Assembly (NCBI GenBank): GCA_946482075.1
Contig: CAMLQG010000051.1
Coordinates: forward strand, 1 to 24,559
DNA from: an uncultured Erythrobacteraceae bacterium
GTDB taxonomy: Bacteria; Pseudomonadota; Alphaproteobacteria; Sphingomonadales; Sphingomonadaceae
Reading direction: 5' to 3'
DNA length: 24,559 bases
Shown here: one piece after another, positions 22,030-24,559 of the stretch
Layout: each line of letters opens with the position of its first letter
How positions within the stretch are numbered: the stretch's first letter is position 1
Translations under genes and position numbers: made by a program
The notes under the pieces: model-generated
The model's input: the letters and a program-made list of their open reading frames with translations, nothing else
Database searches by the model: none
What the model was told of the DNA's origin: nothing

Positions 22030-22787
22030 ACGGCACGGCGCTGTTCGTCCACGGCGCGGCTGGCGATGCGCGCGTCTGGACCCCGGTGATCGCCGCGCTG
22101 CCGGCGGGGCTGGCGGGCAGGGCGCTGACGCTCACCTATTTCGGGCAAGCGGACTGGCCAGACGATGGCAGCGGGTTCGGTACGGAAGTGCATTGCCGCG
22201 ATATAGCCGCCGCCGCGCGCGAGGCGGGCGAGCCGGTCCATCTCGTCTGCTGGTCCTATGGCGTCCATCCCGGTCTCGCTGCCCTGCTCGAAACCCCCGG
22301 GCTGTTCGCCTCGGCCTTCTTCTACGAGGCCGGCCTGCCGCATTACATCTCCGGCGCGAGGGACCGCGCCGCTTTCGGCCAGAGCGCGGCCGCAGTCTTC
22401 GGCCCGGTCGGGCAAGCGCTGGCCGATCAAGGCCCCGAGGCGAGCGTCGAAACGCTGGTCGGCAGGGAAATCTTCGCGCGGCTTCCGGCAGACCGACGCG
22501 CGCTCTATCTGTCCAATGCCCGGATGATGCCGCTGCTGATGGGCGGCGGACGCCCGCCGGCGCTGATCACGCCGCGCGAACTGGCGACGATCGCCACGCC
22601 CTGTTGCGCGGCCTATGGGGCGGACACGCAGGATGCGTTTGCGATTCCCACGCGTGCATTGGCAGCGGCCATTCCGGGAGCTGAGCTAAAGGAAGTTCCA
22701 GGCGCGGACCACTTCCTGCCGGAGACGGACGCGGCGCGTTTCGCGGCCCTGGTGGGGGATTGGGCCTCCTCGTCATTGCGAGCGTAG
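22026..22787 (+). CDS. Alpha/beta hydrolase
   Basis: The 253-residue alpha/beta hydrolase-fold protein has an oxyanion-type N-terminal strand (LFVHGAAGDARVW) and nucleophile S77 in CWSYG. A probable acid Asp lies around AAYGADTQDAF, and the catalytic His at about 229 is in GADHFLPE. Substrate is unknown. It overlaps the SLC13 gene by 4 bases, so the pair probably works or is made together. The last codons and the TAG stop lie within the left arm of a REP-like palindrome, giving an unusual SSSLRA tail. Confidence 0.87.
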   Translation: MNGTALFVHGAAGDARVWTPVIAALPAGLAGRALTLTYFGQADWPDDGSGFGTEVHCRDIAAAAREAGEPVHLVCWSYGVHPGLAALLETPGLFASAFFYEAGLPHYISGARDRAAFGQSAAAVFGPVGQALADQGPEASVETLVGREIFARLPADRRALYLSNARMMPLLMGGGRPPALITPRELATIATPCCAAYGADTQDAFAIPTRALAAAIPGAELKEVPGADHFLPETDAARFAALVGDWASSSLRA

Positions 22788-22846
22788 CGAAGCAATCCAG
22801 AACCCCACGTTTCGCCCTGGATTGCTTCGCTACGCTCGCAATGACG
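22771..22846. repeat. REP-like palindrome, CATTGCGAGCGTAGC family
   Basis: Perfect 30-base inverted arms at 22771-22800 and 22817-22846 are separated by a 16-base loop. The element overlaps the 3' end of the hydrolase gene, whose stop codon lies in the left arm, and ends 6 bases before the J-domain gene stop on the other strand. It could act as a two-way transcript-end structure for these convergent genes. Confidence 0.88.
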
Positions 22847-22851
22847 GAGTG

Positions 22852-23394
22852 TTACTCCTCCGCACCCTTCCAGCTCCGCCGCTCTTCCGCCTGACGCAGC
22901 ACTTCGTAGGCCACCTGCAGCGCGTGGAACATCCTGGCGGCATCCGCATCGTTGGGGCGGACATCGGGATGGACTTCCTTGGCGCGAGCGCGCCAGGCCT
23001 TCTTCACCGTCTCGAAATCGGCATCGGGATCGAGCCCGAGGACTTCCAGCGCGCGCATCTCGTCAGCAGTGCGGGTGCCGTCGCCGGACCCGGCCCAACC
23101 ATAATGCGAGGCTTCGGCATAGCCGCTATTGTCGCGCCGTTCGGCCCGCGCGCGTTCCTTCGCCTCTTCCCTATCGAGGCCGGCGAAATAATCCCATTTG
23201 GAATTGTATTCCGCGGCGTGCTTCTCGCAGAAATACCAGCGTTCCGGGCTGTTAGGCGATTTGGGCGCGGGGCAATGGCCCGGTTCCTCGCAGCCATGCC
23301 GATCGCACAGACGCACCTTCGCCGCTTCCCGCGCGGAGCCGTAGCCGCGCCAGCGGGGGAAGCCCCAATCCATCGATCGGCGGGGGCGGGACAT
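22852..23394 (-). CDS. J-domain (DnaJ-like) protein with N-terminal cysteine cluster
   Basis: The 180-residue protein has a C-terminal J domain at about 113-170. It has the HPD motif at 142-144 (KEVHPDVRPND) and the preceding helix FETVKKAWRARAKE, so it should stimulate an Hsp70 ATPase. The N-terminal half carries Cys30, Cys35, Cys41, Cys56 and His59, which look like a possible zinc site; there are no G/F or canonical DnaJ zinc-finger regions. ATG 23394 was chosen over an ATG at 23418 on the basis of the basic MSRPRR start. Client and partner are unknown. Confidence 0.85.
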   Translation of the reverse strand: MSRPRRSMDWGFPRWRGYGSAREAAKVRLCDRHGCEEPGHCPAPKSPNSPERWYFCEKHAAEYNSKWDYFAGLDREEAKERARAERRDNSGYAEASHYGWAGSGDGTRTADEMRALEVLGLDPDADFETVKKAWRARAKEVHPDVRPNDADAARMFHALQVAYEVLRQAEERRSWKGAEE

Positions 23395-23432
23395 CAGCGA
23401 GCACTCTGAAGCATGCACCGCAACATAAGGGA

Positions 23433-23461
23433 GGCCGGCCCGCTATGCCAGCGGGCCGGCC
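23433..23461. terminator. GC-rich 12-bp hairpin between the J-domain gene and pal
   Basis: GGCCGGCCCGCT (23433-23444) and AGCGGGCCGGCC (23450-23461) form a perfect stem with a 5-base loop. It lies downstream of pal and upstream of the J-domain gene, both on the minus strand. The T-rich flank (CGTTTAATTT) follows only in the plus-strand direction, so as an intrinsic terminator for pal it is atypical. Confidence 0.5.
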
Positions 23462-23484
23462 CGTTTAATTTCGCAGATGCGCAA

Positions 23485-23982
23485 TCAGTCGATCGTGACC
23501 GTCACCGCCCGGCGGTTGCGGGCCCAGGATTCCTCGTCCGACCCGATCGCCACGGGACGTTCCTTGCCGTAGCTCACCGTCGACAGGCGCGCCGCATTGA
23601 TGCCCAGGCCGACAAGGTAGTTCTTGGCGGCATTGGCGCGGCGTTCGCCCAGCGCGAGATTGTAGTCGCGCGTGCCGCGTTCATCGGCATGGCCTTCGAT
23701 CGTGGCGCGCTTGTCGGGATAGCGGTTCAGCCACTGGGCCTGCGACTGCAGCGCAGCCTGATCATTGCCGTCGATATCGTATTTGTCGGTATCGAAATAG
23801 ATCGTGTCCCGGCCGGCCATCTGGGCCAGGAAGTCCGCCTGGCTGCCCGGCGTCGGGCCGGCTTCGGTCTGCGGCGGCGGCGCGGTCGGCTCCGGCGGGA
23901 GATCCTTGGGAGCGGTGCTTTTACAGGCTGCGAGGGCCAAGGCGCTCGCCAGGGTCAGGGTAATCGCTATCTGGCGTTTCAT
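23485..23982 (-). CDS. pal: Peptidoglycan-associated lipoprotein Pal
   Basis: This 165-residue outer-membrane lipoprotein belongs to the Tol-Pal envelope-constriction system. The signal peptide ends in a lipobox LAAC with acylated Cys20. A proline-rich linker (about 25-45) is followed by an OmpA-like peptidoglycan-binding domain (IYFDTDKYDIDG, IEGHADERGTRDYNLALGERRA and a basic C-terminal end). It is downstream of tolB on the same strand, but the two are separated by an inserted palindromic element, which may affect co-transcription. Confidence 0.97.
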   Translation of the reverse strand: MKRQIAITLTLASALALAACKSTAPKDLPPEPTAPPPQTEAGPTPGSQADFLAQMAGRDTIYFDTDKYDIDGNDQAALQSQAQWLNRYPDKRATIEGHADERGTRDYNLALGERRANAAKNYLVGLGINAARLSTVSYGKERPVAIGSDEESWARNRRAVTVTID

Positions 23983-24031
23983 CAGTCTGTATCCTCCTGC
24001 TGACGGGGTTCAAGGTTCGGGCTGAAGCTTA

Positions 24032-24295
24032 GGGTCTGTACTCCATACCAGCGCCTTCGAGGCGTCCGAATGGCGAACATATCGGGCCGAAATGCGCGCC
24101 GTGAAGGCTGGTTGCCTTGGCCAGCGCATTTCGGTTCGAGATGGAAGCCATTCGGCCGTCCCTGCGGGATTTGATCAAAATGGCCCAGTGCGGCGTCGAG
24201 AAGTCTGGAAAGATTGACATATTCCTGCGCCTTCTCTCCTTGCACTGAGCCATTTTGCTTCAAACCTCGAAGGCGCTGGTATGGAGTACAGACCC
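24032..24295. mobile_element. MITE-like cloverleaf element between tolB and pal
   Basis: This is an approximately 264-base non-coding element. Terminal inverted repeats are perfect for 34 bases including the flanking TTA/TAA (24029-24062 and 24265-24298), and the TA at 24030-24031 and 24296-24297 looks like a target duplication. Inside are two further long inverted repeats. Arm A pairs 24066-24100 with 24121-24155, with an AAGGC/GCCTT tip. Arm B pairs 24170-24191 with 24242-24264. Together the three stems form a cloverleaf. No transposase is encoded. The structure fits a non-autonomous element mobilised by a TA-targeting transposase, such as an IS630- or IS5-type enzyme, which is inference. 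Confidence 0.85.
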
Positions 24296-24315
24296 TAAAC
24301 CGTCATGTGCCGAAA

Positions 24316-24332
24316 GTGTTCCTATGGAACAC
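24316..24332. repeat. 7-bp hairpin downstream of tolB
   Basis: GTGTTCC (24316-24322) and GGAACAC (24326-24332) pair over a 3-base loop in the short remnant between the tolB stop and the inserted element. It could be a transcript-processing or weak termination structure in the tolB-pal gap. Confidence 0.35.
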
Positions 24333-24354
24333 ATGTATATTGCAGTTGCGGTAT

Positions 24355-24559
24355 CTATGGCAGCACCGGCCCCCATGCCGGATCCGACGCGTCGACCGGC
24401 GTCGGCAGTTTTCTGAGATTTCGGCCGGTCAGATCGACCTGCCACAGCGTGGCCTTGCCGGCGCGTCCGCGTTCGCTGCGGAAGAACTGCACGATACGGC
24501 CGTTGGGCGACCAGGTGGGCGCTTCGTCCTGCCAGCTGTTGGTCAGATAGCGCATGTTT
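24355..24559 (-). CDS. tolB: TolB, C-terminal end (partial)
   Basis: The last 68 or so residues of TolB, the periplasmic beta-propeller protein of the Tol-Pal system, run off the window edge. The visible part has the propeller-blade signature EAPTWSPNGRIVQFFRS, then WQVDLTGRNLRKL and a final blade ending DPAWGPVLP, a typical TolB C terminus. The 5' part of the gene lies outside the window. pal follows downstream on the same strand after the inserted palindromic element. Confidence 0.93.
   Translation of the reverse strand, partial: NMRYLTNSWQDEAPTWSPNGRIVQFFRSERGRAGKATLWQVDLTGRNLRKLPTPVDASDPAWGPVLP

Noticed and set aside
16681..22846. The repeated palindromes considered as a possible CRISPR-like array
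   Set aside because: They are dispersed kilobases apart, each is a single inverted repeat, families differ and there is no regular spacer pattern or cas gene.
23982..24263. 93-codon minus-strand ORF through the MITE-like element
   Set aside because: It runs through the palindromic arms, has no homology I can recognise and ends over the pal start; better explained as chance openness.

Overview
The window is high-GC DNA with the gene content of an alphaproteobacterium of the Sphingomonadales type. The trb proteins, Rsh, HemF, IF3, Pal and TolB all read like sphingomonad/erythrobacter homologues, and several intergenic palindromes carry the CTTCGACAAGCTC-type core that I recall as common in those genomes. 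The genus cannot be fixed from the sequence alone.

Positions 1 to about 13,827 are the right-hand part of an integrative and conjugative element (ICE). A tightly packed plus-strand operon encodes the TraG/VirD4 coupling protein, a CopG-type ribbon-helix-helix protein, the Trb mating-pair-formation type IV secretion system (trbB, C, D, E, J, L, F, G, I), a DUF2274 protein and a small MerR/AlpA-type helix-turn-helix protein that is probably the excisionase. Most junctions are 4-base stop/start overlaps. Convergent to this operon, and overlapping the excisionase gene by about 100 bases, is a P4-type tyrosine integrase on the minus strand. It lies next to an intact minus-strand tRNA-Ser(GGA) gene, which is the likely attachment site. 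The relaxase, the cargo and the other ICE end lie to the left of the window. No trbK-like entry-exclusion gene is seen.

From about 13,916 onward the DNA is chromosomal: a DUF1905 protein, the ppGpp synthetase/hydrolase Rsh, a VapBC-type toxin-antitoxin pair with a palindromic operator candidate, a GlcG/HbpS-family protein, HemF, a PdeM-like metallophosphoesterase, translation initiation factor IF3 (apparently starting on a non-canonical AUA codon), an SLC13/DASS anion transporter overlapping an alpha/beta hydrolase, a J-domain protein with an N-terminal cysteine cluster, the Pal lipoprotein, and the 3' end of tolB. The tRNA-Ser and the genes from rsh to hemF are on the minus strand; DUF1905 and pdeM to the hydrolase are on the plus strand; the J-domain gene, pal and tolB are minus.

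The chromosomal part is rich in intergenic palindromes. There are five REP-like inverted repeats of at least three sequence families. In addition, an approximately 264-bp non-coding element sits between tolB and pal, with 34-bp perfect terminal inverted repeats, a TA duplication and two internal long hairpins. It would fold as a three-armed cloverleaf and is the most striking structure in the window. The long ORFs antisense to traG, trbE and rsh are GC-driven shadows and were not annotated.
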